Source: Euperipatoides rowelli
Lineage: Eukaryota; Onychophora; Udeonychophora; Euonychophora; Peripatopsidae
Reading direction: 5' to 3' (one strand)
Assembly (NCBI GenBank): GCA_003024985.2
Contig: PXIH01S0007530.1
Length of the DNA stretch: 11,749 nucleotides
Made by a program: the position numbers and the translations under genes. Positions within the stretch are counted from its first letter, which is position 1. Every line of letters begins with the position of its first letter. Shown piece by piece: positions 1 to 9,206 of the stretch. The notes beneath the pieces were generated by a model, which did not search any database, was not told where the DNA came from, and was given only the letters and a program-made list of their open reading frames with translations.

Positions 1-1499
1 ATTAAAAATTTAAGAACAACCTAAAAAATATTATATACTTGTAAAGTTTGCTGGTATAAGCTTAACTGTGTAAAACTGTTATCTGAAATAGTATTTGTAT
101 ATACACATGAAATAGATGCACAGATGAGTGGTTTTTATATGCGAATATAGAATAAGAATTTACGGTAGTTGGAGTTTAGTTTCAGGTTACGATAAAGACT
201 GGGAACTTAACATTATCTGCATTATTATTATATCTAACAGGTAACAAGATTTTGATGAGATTAATGAAAAGTAGTTTCCATTGTCATAAATAAGTTGGAT
301 TCTCTAAGCATTTTGTTAATAATAAAGAATGTGGCATTGTATCTCAAAACTGTAATATAGATACTTGAAGAATTAAATATATTAATCAAAATAATAAATT
401 GATTTCTAATATTTTAATTCACATCTCAATAAGTTAATGCATTCATTATCCTATATACTTTTAAAAAGGAAAAATGGCACGAAGGAGCAATCCCTATCAA
501 AGGTGTTCCTAATTTCATGTTTTACTTAAGTTATTGATGCACAAACTTTAAAAAACGGAAAGAGATATGTATTTAACAATTTCATGATTATTGTCAAATA
601 AACAATAAAACCAGTTACACTTCATCCTTGAAGATCAAATTATATAATCTGACTCAAATAATTTCTCGATTAAACAACCCACTGCATTGAAAGACAATAT
701 GCTCAAAAGCTTTTCCTCATTACAATTTATTTTTTTACCTTCTACCTTCTTCTGACAATACTTTTTATTAGTTGTACTATAATATGGAGAACTAAAATTA
801 ACAACTTGATAAACAATTTTTTAAAAAAATGTGTTTCTTTTAGGAACAGCACAAACGTCTCAACTAAATTTTATTAATTTTAAGTCGTTCCATGTTGTAA
901 ACACATATTTGCATATAGATATTCACCAAACACACAAAAAAAACTTTTATCAGTTCATCTCCACCCATCCCTAATGCATAATTTACATAAATATTTTAGT
1001 GAATATTAAAGGTAAACTATGGTTAAACACGGTAAAGTTTCAGATTATTGGATAAAAATCTTGTATTTTAATTATTAATTCTGGAATTTACACAAATATT
1101 AGTTTTATAAAAATAAAATTCAGATTATGAAGGATATCCAAAAGTAATAAAAAAGGGCCAACTTAATTTGATAGATTCGCATAAAATGGGCTTGAGGTGG
1201 ATTATAAATCCCACAAATTTTTATAATCTTATTGATTTCTAATATTGTTATGATTTACACTGTATATTAAATAATTATAAACTTAAAAAATGATGTAGCT
1301 AATATTTTATAAACTAAAGGAAAATAAAAATGACACTTTATGGGAGATTTATTTGCTGAAATAGTGAACAATTTTTCCAAATGTTAGAATTGTATTTATT
1401 TTTATTCCTTAAACATATGCATATATTTTGTGAGAGGATGGGTGTTTGAGATGGATAAAATAAGAATAATATTTATACTATTATATTATTGTTATTTGC
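1..1499. other. AT-rich non-coding stretch
   Basis: I see no gene, RNA gene or recognisable mobile element here. All frames are closed by frequent stops, and the composition is dominated by short A and T runs. The only local structure I noted is a small imperfect inverted repeat at about 1196-1214 (GTGGATT, three bases, AATCCCAC), too short to interpret. Ancient unrecognisable repeats cannot be excluded by eye. Confidence 0.6.
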
Positions 1500-1526
1500 A
1501 ATAATAATAATAATAATAATAATAAT
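1500..1526. repeat. (AAT)9 microsatellite
   Basis: Nine uninterrupted AAT trinucleotides, preceded by TTGC and followed by TTAAAA. It is a simple sequence repeat in AT-rich DNA and likely polymorphic in length. A T13 homopolymer lies a little downstream at 1622-1634. Confidence 0.95.
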
Positions 1527-1769
1527 TTAAAAATAAAAATATTACTTGCATATGAGTCTAAATTCTAGCTCAAGATGGTGCTTGTAGAGAAACGTGACCG
1601 CTAAAAACAATGATAATGCTATTTTTTTTTTTTTAAATTTTGAAATGAAAATGAAATATTTTACCATATGCAGCTTTAATATCAAAATACAATTATTCTT
1701 AAATTACAATATAAATTATTTTGGGTAATCACATTATCAGGTGGGCCTAAAATTTGACCTGTACCAGTG

Positions 1770-2071
1770 ACTTTTCTTTCATTTTTCCTTTCATTTACTA
1801 GGAAATTAACTTGTATCCATCCTTTCCCTTAGGGCAAGGGTAGGGATAACGTTAGGGATTATTTTTAAATAAAATTGTATCAAAATTACTATTAAAAAAA
1901 AAAGGCTCTAATGTAAAAATGTGTTTTTTTATCATATTTTTTCAAATAATATCCATACAATTTTTAAAAATGATCCCAAACCTTAACCCTACCATTATCC
2001 TAAGAGAAAAGATCGATACAATTTAATTTCCTAACTTTAACAATTGAAAATGAAAGGAAAAAATTAAAAGT
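1770..2071. mobile_element. Small foldback (MITE-like) inverted repeat
   Basis: The left arm, about 1770-1896, matches the reverse complement of about 1941-2071, leaving a loop of about 45 bases. Matching blocks, read outside to inside on the left arm, include ACTTTT, TTTTTCCTTTCATTT, AGGAAATTAA, TTGTATC, CTTAGG, GGTAGGG, ATTTTTAAA and AATTGTAT. The right arm carries about 12 extra bases near 2042, between the CTTTCATTT and AGGAAATTAA blocks. The arms are clearly diverged (my estimate is 75-85% identity, not computed), so the insertion is old. There is no open reading frame inside, and I found no convincing target-site duplication. A non-autonomous DNA transposon of the MITE/foldback type fits best. 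Two copies of one short repeat inserted head to head is the alternative. Confidence 0.7.
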
Positions 2072-2622
2072 AAACAAATATGTATGAACAATTTTTAAGC
2101 TCTAGCGACATTATCTACAAAATTATATTTATTTATAGGCGGTGTTGAAGTTTTTATAGTTCTAAGGAGACAAATATTTATTGAATATAGAGTTGTTGTT
2201 TTTCTTATAAGGTTCTACATTTTTAGCCAAAAAAAACAACAACAGAGTAAACAAATATTTTTTATTAATATTAATTTTTCTTTTCTGTATAATGAATATT
2301 CAAAAAAATCTATTTCTTATTAATTTTGGACAATTTTCCTAATTGTATCTTTCTGAATACATTTATTTGGTTCTTGAGATTCAGTAATACATTTCCATTT
2401 TAAACATGAATATTATTATTCCTAAATGATTTAAAATAATTATTAGGTCACCTCAAAGTCAAAACTTAATCAATCACAAAAGAATTAAAAAGATACTTTC
2501 ACTTTTTTTTTAATAAAGACATTTAGAATTGGGCTTTGGTCATCTACCATAAGCCCATTTAAAAAAAATTAAATATGATATTGAGCAGCATTATGGAGCA
2601 TATAAATTGGTTAAAAAATTAA
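2072..2622. other. AT-rich non-coding stretch
   Basis: No gene or repeat recognised. A short imperfect hairpin lies at about 2531-2556, with arms GGGCTT and AAGCCC enclosing TGG and CCA. Many T and A homopolymers are present. Confidence 0.55.
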
Positions 2623-2757
2623 AATTATGATAGCTTTGAGGACTCAACCAGAAAGATACCTCTGAGCCTCTTTGCAACCCACACTCAACTACAACTTTCT
2701 TCTGTCATTTCTGAGACTCCTGACCTTTTCCCCTTGTCTGATAAAATTTCCTGGTAA
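2623..2757 (+). other. Short GC-richer open stretch, possible exon relic
   Basis: One frame is open for 44 codons, from just after a TAA at 2620-2622 to a TAA at 2755-2757, and its composition is visibly richer in G and C than the flanks. The peptide is rich in Ser, Thr, Leu and Pro (it includes SLFATHTQLQLSSVISE) and matches no family I know. A splice-acceptor-like TATGATAG ends at 2633 but lacks a pyrimidine tract. A donor-like CTG|GTAATT lies at about 2751-2759. Without a neighbouring exon this is only a candidate; chance or an old repeat remnant is about as likely. Confidence 0.2.
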
Positions 2758-3417
2758 TTATTTTATTTGTCATGAATTTGTAATCTAGATAGAATTTAAC
2801 ACATAGTATATGTAGATCAAAAGTATTTTCTATTATGATCACAAAATTTTTTTTATATAATAAGAAAAATCATTTTTATTCCTATAACAATAACAATCAA
2901 GAAGACAAGAAAAGCACCATTGTTTATTCAAACACTTTATTGTAATCAAAATTATCCATGAGAATAACAATAATAAAAATAGAGTCATATGATACTGGGA
3001 AAGCAACTAACCAAATATTATTAAAAGTATCCTCTAAATATGAAAACTATAACCAATGAACCAAATTTTCTACCTAAAATGTGTTTATTGGTTGAAAGTT
3101 TTGCAAATTGAATGAGTATGTATAACAATGACAACATATAGCACACTAGTAATATGTTTGCAGTCCTAGCACTTGCAGTTGTAAATGTGATAAATTTTTT
3201 TACACATGTGACTAAAATCCAAATATTACACCTGTCTTAAAATGTTTGGCTTCAGATATTTATGGTCTTTGAGAAATTAGTTACGCATTTATTTTTAATG
3301 TATGAACTTGTTAGAACAATTTACTTTTTGAATATTCTATTGTCACATTAAAAATTATATTATAGAAGCATTTAAAGTAATATTAAACATTCCATTTTTT
3401 TTTTCACCAATCCAATA
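2758..3417. other. AT-rich non-coding stretch
   Basis: No open frame of note on either strand and no recognisable repeat. The region runs up to the TA dinucleotide that borders the large foldback element. Confidence 0.6.
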
Positions 3418-3419
3418 TA

Positions 3420-4040
3420 CAGTCAAATGGATTGGAGTTACCGACTTTTATTTTCAAAAAAGCTAATCTCATATCTTTAAAAATAACTATAATTATAGTC
3501 TACTTTTTTTGTTTTTATATAGTTTAATATGTCTTAAATAAGCGTAAGTACTTTTTTTCCCCATTAAATTCATTTAAAATTAAAAATATTAAAGATTTCC
3601 AAACATGGTAAAATGACGAAAACTGTCAATGAGATTTTTAATGCTAAAGTTTCATACTTTGATCACCAGAGGTGCAAAAGTCATTCCATGTTGAGACAGG
3701 GTATAAGATTGGCGAGTTTGAAAAATTTTCTGATTAATATTAATTAAAACCATTTATATAGAATGATAGAGAAAGGATGTGTGATTTGATTAAAAAAATC
3801 AAGTTTCTAACTGAACTGGATCAAAAGATATGGCCGATTGAAATTTACGTTAAGACTGCTGTTGACCTCTCTGAAATGCAGCCAGAGAGNTTAAGAATAG
3901 CAATCCTGGATACTAAATCCACAGCTATCTGATGACGTTTATAGTAATCTAACGTTAAAATATTATTGAATATATTCATATGTCATATGACCTTATATCT
4001 ATTGATTTACGAACACTATATGGAGATTAACTCACTCATC
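3420..4040 (+). repeat. Left arm of the large foldback
   Basis: This arm matches the reverse complement of the right arm from the terminal CAGTCAA to the inner CTATATGGAGA at 4016-4026, with a weaker match on to the TCATC near 4040. Differences are point changes and small indels, for example a 7-base against a 6-base T run near 3504-3510. The ambiguous base at 3890 falls in GAGAGNTTA, where the other arm reads GAGAGGTTA. The match stops being convincing after about 4040. Confidence 0.85.
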
Positions 4041-4244
4041 AAGACTCCTCCCCTTAATCTTCTAATGAACTAACTACTAACATTGTTAGCTAAATATTGC
4101 ATAAAAAATATTAATAGTTTTAAAAATTTAAAACTTATATTTTCAAAAAATAATAATCATTACACCTAGAATAGTTTAGAAATGATTTATTTTGTATTTA
4201 GTATGCCCTTTTGCACTGTTCTATTTTAGTGCCTTGGGGTGAGA
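4041..4244. other. Single-copy spacer of the large foldback
   Basis: About 200 bases between the arms have no inverted partner. They contain no open frame of note and show no further terminal repeats. The spacer would be the loop if the element folded. Confidence 0.65.
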
Positions 4245-4870
4245 TAATGATGACTGTTTGAACTCTCCATATAGTTTTCATAAATAATAGATAAAAGGTC
4301 ATATCACATATGAATATATCCAATAGACATCCTTTTGACATTGGATTACTATAAACATCATCAGATCGACCTGGATTTAGTATCCGGGTTTGCTATTCGT
4401 AACCTCTCTGGCTGCATTTCAGAGAGGCCAACCACAGTCATAACATAAATTTCAATCGACCATATCTTTTGATCCAGTTGAGTTAGAAACTTCATTTTTT
4501 TAATCAAATCTCACATCCTTTCTCTATCATTCTATATAAATGGTTTTAATTAATATTAATCAGGAGATTTTCCAAACTCACCGATCTTACACACTATATG
4601 AATGTGTATTGACTTTTGAGCCTCTGATTATCAAAATACGAAACTTTAGCATTAAAAATCTCATAGACGGTTTTCGTCATTTTACCGTGTTTGGAAATCT
4701 TAAAAATTTTAAATTTTAGCAAATTTTAATGGAAAAAAATTACATACACTTATTTAAGACATATTAAACTATATAAAAACAAAAAAGTAGACTGTAATTC
4801 CAATTATTCTTAAAGATATGAGATTAGCTTTTTTGAAAATAAAAATTGGTAACTCCAATCTGATTGACTG
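4245..4870 (-). repeat. Right arm of the large foldback
   Basis: This is the inverted counterpart of the left arm, ending GATTGACTG immediately before the flanking TA. It has its own substitutions relative to the left arm, so the two arms have drifted independently since they were last alike and the copy is not recent. No coding potential is visible. Confidence 0.85.
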
Positions 4871-4872
4871 TA

Positions 4873-5638
4873 CATATATAGTTAAAATTTCTCCCAATGT
4901 GACCCACAAATTCCGGGAAAATTAGTAATGCAGCCCTTAAGGAAAATAAATAAACGTTATTCAACATTTAATGCATTTGAAAATATGATGGAAAAATAAA
5001 ATTCAGATTTAGTGTAGGCTATATATGGAATACATGTGATTTCTGAATAATTATTGTAATAGATAGCAAAAAAATCTTTGCTTTGTAGCCTTTTTCCAAA
5101 TAGTATCTTTAACTTAATCTAATTAAAAACTATATTCTCATCAGGTTTTAGTTTGATGAATGACTTTCAAAGATAATTGAGAGTAAAATACACTTTATTC
5201 ATGAGATCGTTATTTTCTCAAGGCTAAAACTCAAAATATAAATCAAAATTGGAGCACTAATTGGATTTTCAAAGAGTTAATTTCCTAACTTTAAATAAGC
5301 TTACCTAGGTGCAAATTCATTTTGAAAATTAATTACAATTAATAAATTAGTATAGCTTAAATGCTTTAAGTTTTCACAGCAGATTATTATAAGGTAAGAT
5401 AAATAGATGGAAAATACAGAATAATTTGTTATGATCAGAATTCACATCACAACTTCACATTAGAATCAAATCACTTTTCATTTTAGAATTTTAAAATACT
5501 TTACATGGACAGGACTGAAAAATAGAATCAAAATTTTTAATCAGGAAATTGTGTCTATTGTTAGAAAGATGTCATGGGTCTTAAGAAGTATGTGTATGGG
5601 AGTAAGAGAAGAGATAAAAATTAGGTGGTAAGAAAATC
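4873..5638. other. AT-rich non-coding stretch
   Basis: No gene or element recognised. An 18-base string, TTAATTTCCTAACTTTAA, at 5277-5294 also occurs at 2023-2040 in the right arm of the small foldback. That could be a scrap of the same repeat family or chance in AT-rich DNA. Confidence 0.55.
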
Positions 5639-5669
5639 TTTTTTTTTTTTGGGGGGGGGGGGGGGGGGG
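5639..5669 (+). repeat. T12-G19 homopolymer junction
   Basis: Twelve T are followed directly by nineteen uninterrupted G, then CGAAAG. This is the only long G run in a very AT-rich window. A G19 tract can in principle form a G-quadruplex, and it is also a place where read length is often miscounted, so the exact length should not be trusted. Confidence 0.9.
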
Positions 5670-6276
5670 CGAAAGTTTATGACCACAAAATATTTCATGT
5701 GGTTCATTATTCTCATTATATTTTCATAAGAATATTACATGGAAGAACATCAGTGTGGGGAAAAGAACTAAATATGTACAGTGGGAGCTCCCTCCCCTTT
5801 TAAAATAATTGGGCAAGTTATGGTGCTAAGAGAAATTTCACCAAGATTTTGTGATTTTGTCAATATAAAATTTTTAAAGGTTTTTTTTTTATTTGAGAAG
5901 TATGACAAAATTATTTAATAACAATTAGTTTAATATAGGAATCACTGGTTTAGAAAAATTTTTTCAAAATACTTTTTTATTTTGTTAATAAAGGAGTGAT
6001 GTTTAAAAGATTTTGTTAGCCAAATGATAAGAATATATATGATGCTTATAAAAAAAAGATAACAAAATTATTTATGATATTGGATGACATGGGTGCCCAT
6101 GGCTTTAGTGACAATAAATAAAAAATAATTTCTTTAACCATTTATACTAAACAATAGTAATATGACTTTTTGTATATATTAAAATTTTATTAACTTCTTA
6201 TAAAATACAAAAAAAAATTGTTCACTGCTTAAAAATATTCAAACACAAATCATTACAGCAGTAATGCAATGTTTAA
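5670..6276. other. AT-rich non-coding stretch
   Basis: No coding region or element recognised. Two short palindromes are present: GGGAGCTCCC near 5783 and CATGGG-TG-CCCATG near 6088-6101. Neither has a context that suggests a function. Confidence 0.55.
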
Positions 6277-6885
6277 AAACCATTAATCTACAACACCACT
6301 GGTCTAGTATAATAGCAATGAATCATTCATGAAACCACTAGTTTAGTCCATAATCACTTGTATAGTCCAGAACTCTGTTTAGTCTGATAGTCACTGGTAT
6401 AGTTTATGATTCAATTTGGTTTAGTCCAGAAATAATTAATATAATTGTTTCTGGACTAGACCATACTGACCCAATAACAGTCCAGAAACCATTAGTCTAA
6501 TATAGAAGTCACTGGTTTAGTCAAAGAACTACTGGTCTAGTCTAAGACCATTTTATTTAGTCCATGTGTCATTAGTATTGTCAGGAGTTACTAGTCAAAT
6601 CATGGAGCCACTGATCCAAATCAGAAGCCAATAAACTGGTTCAGGACCATGCTATCACAAGAACTATTTGACTAGTCCAAGAGGCACTAGTCTAGACAAA
6701 AATCTTCTGGTATAGTCCATGATCTACTGAAGTGGATGGTAGCCACTGATCTAATCAAGGACCACGCTTGGAGACACTTACTAGAACAGATACCATTTAT
6801 ACAGTCTAGCAGAAACTAATAGGTTTTCTCTGGAAGTCACTGATATAACCTAGAAGTCCAACAGCCATTAGTTTGTNTCAAGATT
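6277..6885 (+). repeat. Degenerate minisatellite, about 20-bp unit
   Basis: About 600 bases consist of loosely conserved units near CCACTGGTCTAGTCCAGAA, spaced roughly 18-23 bases apart, which gives something like 25-30 units. The clearest cores are CACTGGT or CACTAGT followed by TAGTCCA or TAGTCTA, for example near 6297, 6336, 6500, 6528 and 6686. Units are strongly diverged from each other and indels shift the period, so the array is old and no longer homogenised. The ambiguous base at 6877 is near its right end. All frames are broken by stops (TAG lies in the unit itself), so this is not a protein repeat. Confidence 0.85.
6422..6458. repeat. Hairpin inside the minisatellite
   Basis: TAGTCCAGAAA at 6422-6432 is the exact reverse complement of TTTCTGGACTA at 6448-6458, with a 15-base AT-rich loop that can partly pair further. 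The left half is the normal unit core and the right half is the same core inverted, so one unit appears flipped relative to the rest of the array. Confidence 0.8.
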
Positions 6886-7657
6886 CATGTGTATAGGTCA
6901 CAAGATTTGGGCCATATTTATTTCACTCTTTCACCTAGTAAATAAAGTGTAGAAGGAAAAAATATCAAATGATTAAATTTAATATTGGTATCATGATCCA
7001 ACATATTTAACCTTCGAGTGGGCGTGTACAAAATTTTAACATAAGCGGTCATGTGTCGTAATTTTTAAGATTCATAGAAATCCTATGTAGAAAAATTTCT
7101 AAACATGTGTAATAATGAAATTATTACACATTTTATAAACTAAGAGAAGCTTTTGTTAATTCTAAATAATGGTTATTGCTGATAAAAATTCAAACTTTTT
7201 TGTAAGAGTCATCCTTTGAGGAAATTTGGCAAGACCTTTTCATTCTGTAGGCTAACTTTGCAACTAGCTGAACCTTGAAGGTACTGGTTGGAATCATGAT
7301 AGCTGCTTCTTGATTATAATTGCAACATTGGATTTGATTGGTTTATGAATCATAAAAGGTCAGAAGCTATATAAATAAATGGATAAACTAATATATTTAT
7401 TAATGATAACTAATACATACAAACTGAGAACTGAGTCAAGCCATAAGCTGAATAAACACTAGCAACTAAAACAACAAATAATGACAAATGACTTAACAAG
7501 AGCATTCTTAGGTGTTATAGTATAGATATATTAAATGGTGTGTGTATGTTGCTCCTTCTTTAATTTATTGGAAATGGGTACATTACAAATTTCTTACCAA
7601 AATTAAATGAAAGTGAAAAATAACAAATAAAAATATAAAAAGGTTAAATAAAAGTTA
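6886..7657. other. AT-rich non-coding stretch
   Basis: Apart from the hairpin at 7105-7131 I recognise nothing here. All frames have frequent stops. The segment at about 7230-7380 is slightly richer in G and C but gives no recognisable peptide or RNA. Confidence 0.5.
7105..7131. repeat. Perfect 12-bp hairpin
   Basis: ATGTGTAATAAT at 7105-7116 and its exact complement ATTATTACACAT at 7120-7131 enclose the loop GAA. The stem is long and perfect but AT-rich. It is not followed by a T run on either strand that would suggest a terminator, and a eukaryotic context makes that reading unlikely anyway. Its function is unknown. Confidence 0.8.
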
Positions 7658-7975
7658 ATGTTTATGCCCCTTATATATAATTATAAAATTTTAAGTATTT
7701 TGTATACTGGAACATGTGAAAAAATTTGCTTATATGCATGTAGGGTATATGACAAAATTAAAAACAATAAATATAAATTAGATATAAAACTGCATTACAT
7801 CTATGAAAGAGTTAATCAAACAGAAGAAAAAAAAGTTAAAATTATGAAGGAATGGAAAAGCAGATTAATCACAACACTAAAGAGATTTATAGCTTTTGTA
7901 GAACAATTTTATAAACTTACTTTCAACCAAAGTCTTATGAGGTTCATAAATCTACTATATTTTGTACAAAAATAA
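7658..7975 (+). other. Doubtful 105-codon open frame with poly(A)-like end
   Basis: ATG to TAA is open for 105 codons. The peptide is lysine-, isoleucine- and tyrosine-rich with no domain I recognise, which is the composition expected of a chance frame in AT-rich DNA. The ATG has a weak context (T at -3), as does the second ATG six bases on. The 3' side is more interesting: AATAAA at 7974-7979 overlaps the stop and is followed 10 bases later by a run of 15 A at 7990-8004, as in a retroposed mRNA. I found no clear target-site duplication. It could be a processed pseudogene or SINE-like tail; chance is more likely for the coding reading. Confidence 0.15.
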
Positions 7976-8004
7976 TAAAGCAATTTTTCAAAAAAAAAAA
8001 AAAA
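7974..8004 (+). other. AATAAA followed by A15
   Basis: The hexamer AATAAA is separated by GCAATTTTTC from 15 consecutive A. The spacing is close to that of a cleaved and polyadenylated transcript, so this may be the 3' end of a retroposed copy. A-runs are common in this window, for example 8 to 11 A at several sites, so chance is a real alternative. Confidence 0.3.
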
Positions 8005-8761
8005 GTGAATCAAATCTCAAAGGTGAATGGCAATTATTCATCTTTCCATAATTACCATAAACTTTAATGCCAACATAAACAAAGAACTGAGGAATTTCTT
8101 CAGAAAGTTAAAAAAAAAACTTTAAGCCATTAAAATACATCTCAAAATGAAAAGGAATTAGGAATGTAGGCTATCTAAAAAATTAACAATTCATGAATTA
8201 ACTAGAATTTTAAAAGAATTTCCATGCATGAAACACAACTTTGTAAAATAGGACACAAATCACAGATTAAAATCTAAGAATTAAAAAATAATTTATAAAG
8301 TAAATAAGAATCAAAAGAAACAACATAGAAAGAAATTAGAAAATATTTAGTTAAATGTGAAATTACTTTAGAAAGTTAATGAATAAAATCAAAAACTTTA
8401 TTTGTTTAAAAAAAAAAATATTATAATCATAAAAATAGTCAATAGATATAAAGCCGGCTGCAATAGGTGATTTTGATTATCACCTTCTGAATTCTAAAAA
8501 GGTTTAAATGAACAAAAGACAAACTCATTTATTATTAATCAGTATACAGAGAAACATGATTATAATATTTGAAGGGTAGATATCTTTTTTTGCAACTGGA
8601 CTTATTTGAATCGAATCAATCCATTTTTTTTTACCATTTGTTTGTGTAAATAAAGTGCAGTTAAGAAAAAAATCTTCTGACAACAGATCATTGTCGAACT
8701 CATGCAAAAACTATGAAAAATTATGACACAGGAATTTTCAAGAAAAATAAAAAATAATTAT
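8005..8761. other. AT-rich stretch with a doubtful reverse open frame
   Basis: No recognised gene. On the minus strand 8525-8707 is open for 60 codons from an ATG (it starts MHEFDNDLLSEDFFLN). The first half has a varied, protein-like composition, and a donor-like ATG|GTAAAA falls near the middle, but there is no family match, so I do not call a gene. A small hairpin, AGGTGAT/ATCACCT, lies at about 8465-8485. Confidence 0.4.
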
Positions 8762-8797
8762 TGCTCCAACCGTATGATAACCAAAAGGTGCAATAAA
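8762..8797 (+). repeat. Direct repeat copy 1 (36 bp)
   Basis: This copy contains TATGATAACCAAAAGGTGCA followed by ATAAA. It matches the segment 445 bases downstream at 30 of 36 positions without gaps. Homology does not continue clearly on either side, so the pair brackets a block and does not form a simple tandem duplication. Confidence 0.8.
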
Positions 8798-9206
8798 CAT
8801 TCTGGATCATGACTAAAATGGATAACAACCATATTATTTTATTTACAGTCCTAACCTTCATCCCAACCTGAACCCTAACTCCTACCAGGACTGGAAATCC
8901 AAGTAGGTCATTTCACATTTTTGATAAGGTTTAGGGCATCTTGTGTTTTTTTGTAAGGATGTTTTTTTGTATGGATGTTTTGTTGATCTTTATTGAGTCT
9001 AAGGTTTCTTTCAGGCTTATGGGGCCCCTTATTTATCAAGGCTTATGCCCCCCCCCCTCTCACATCACCTCCTGGACATAACTATATAGTTTCGTATGGA
9101 GTTTATTCATACATGGGGCTTCACCTGGTCCTGGGCCACAGGACTGTCACCCTAACCAACCCTTCTTTGTTGAGGCCCTGACTCCTACTATATATTAACC
9201 CGACTA
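8798..9206. other. GC-richer block between direct repeats
   Basis: This block has noticeably more G and C than its surroundings. It holds CCTAACC- and CCCTAA-like strings (about 8851-8882 and 9150-9163), a pair of short inverted ends CAGTCCT and AGGACTG at about 8847-8891, a 16-bp tandem at 8944-8986, the string GGGGCCCC near 9020 and a C10 run at 9048-9057. One plus-strand frame is open at 8993-9181 (about 62 codons, no ATG start) but resembles no protein I know. The block looks like a non-coding repetitive insertion. Confidence 0.5.
8944..8986 (+). repeat. Short tandem repeat, 16-bp unit
   Basis: TGTTTTTTTGTAAGGA at 8944-8959 is followed directly by TGTTTTTTTGTATGGA at 8960-8975 (15 of 16 identical) and then by a partial unit, TGTTTTGTTGA. 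It is a local slippage-type duplication. Confidence 0.85.

Larger units (their letters stand above)
3420..4870. mobile_element. Long-arm foldback element, Tc1/mariner-type ends
   Basis: The element begins CAGTCAAATGGATTGGAG, and the reverse complement of its right end is CAGTCAATCAGATTGGAG. Both ends continue into GTTACC, giving 20 of 23 terminal bases identical. TA flanks each side (3418-3419 and 4871-4872), as expected of a Tc1/mariner target-site duplication. The inverted match continues inward for about 620 bp per arm. It includes a perfect 52-base block, 3730-3781 against 4512-4563, and short diverged patches such as about 3682-3710. I see no transposase frame, so it is non-autonomous and would need enzyme from elsewhere. 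Arms this long are unusual for a mariner-type MITE. A transcript across it could fold into a long dsRNA hairpin. Confidence 0.85.

Noticed and set aside
3420-4870. Intact mariner transposon with a transposase
   Set aside because: No frame in the arms or spacer encodes a recognisable catalytic domain.
6088-6101. CATGGG-TG-CCCATG palindrome as an operator
   Set aside because: It is short, isolated and not near any gene; such palindromes are expected by chance in 11 kb.
6277-6885. CRISPR-like array or protein repeat
   Set aside because: Units are about 20 bp, contiguous, strongly diverged and have no unique spacers. TAG lies inside the unit, so it is not coding.
8525-8707. Minus-strand 60-codon open frame
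   Set aside because: No recognised domain and a low-complexity second half. The first half looks protein-like, but without splice partners or homology it cannot be called a gene.
8993-9181. Plus-strand open frame in the GC-richer block
   Set aside because: It has no ATG start, spans a C10 homopolymer and tandem-like text, and resembles no protein. The composition alone lengthens open frames here.
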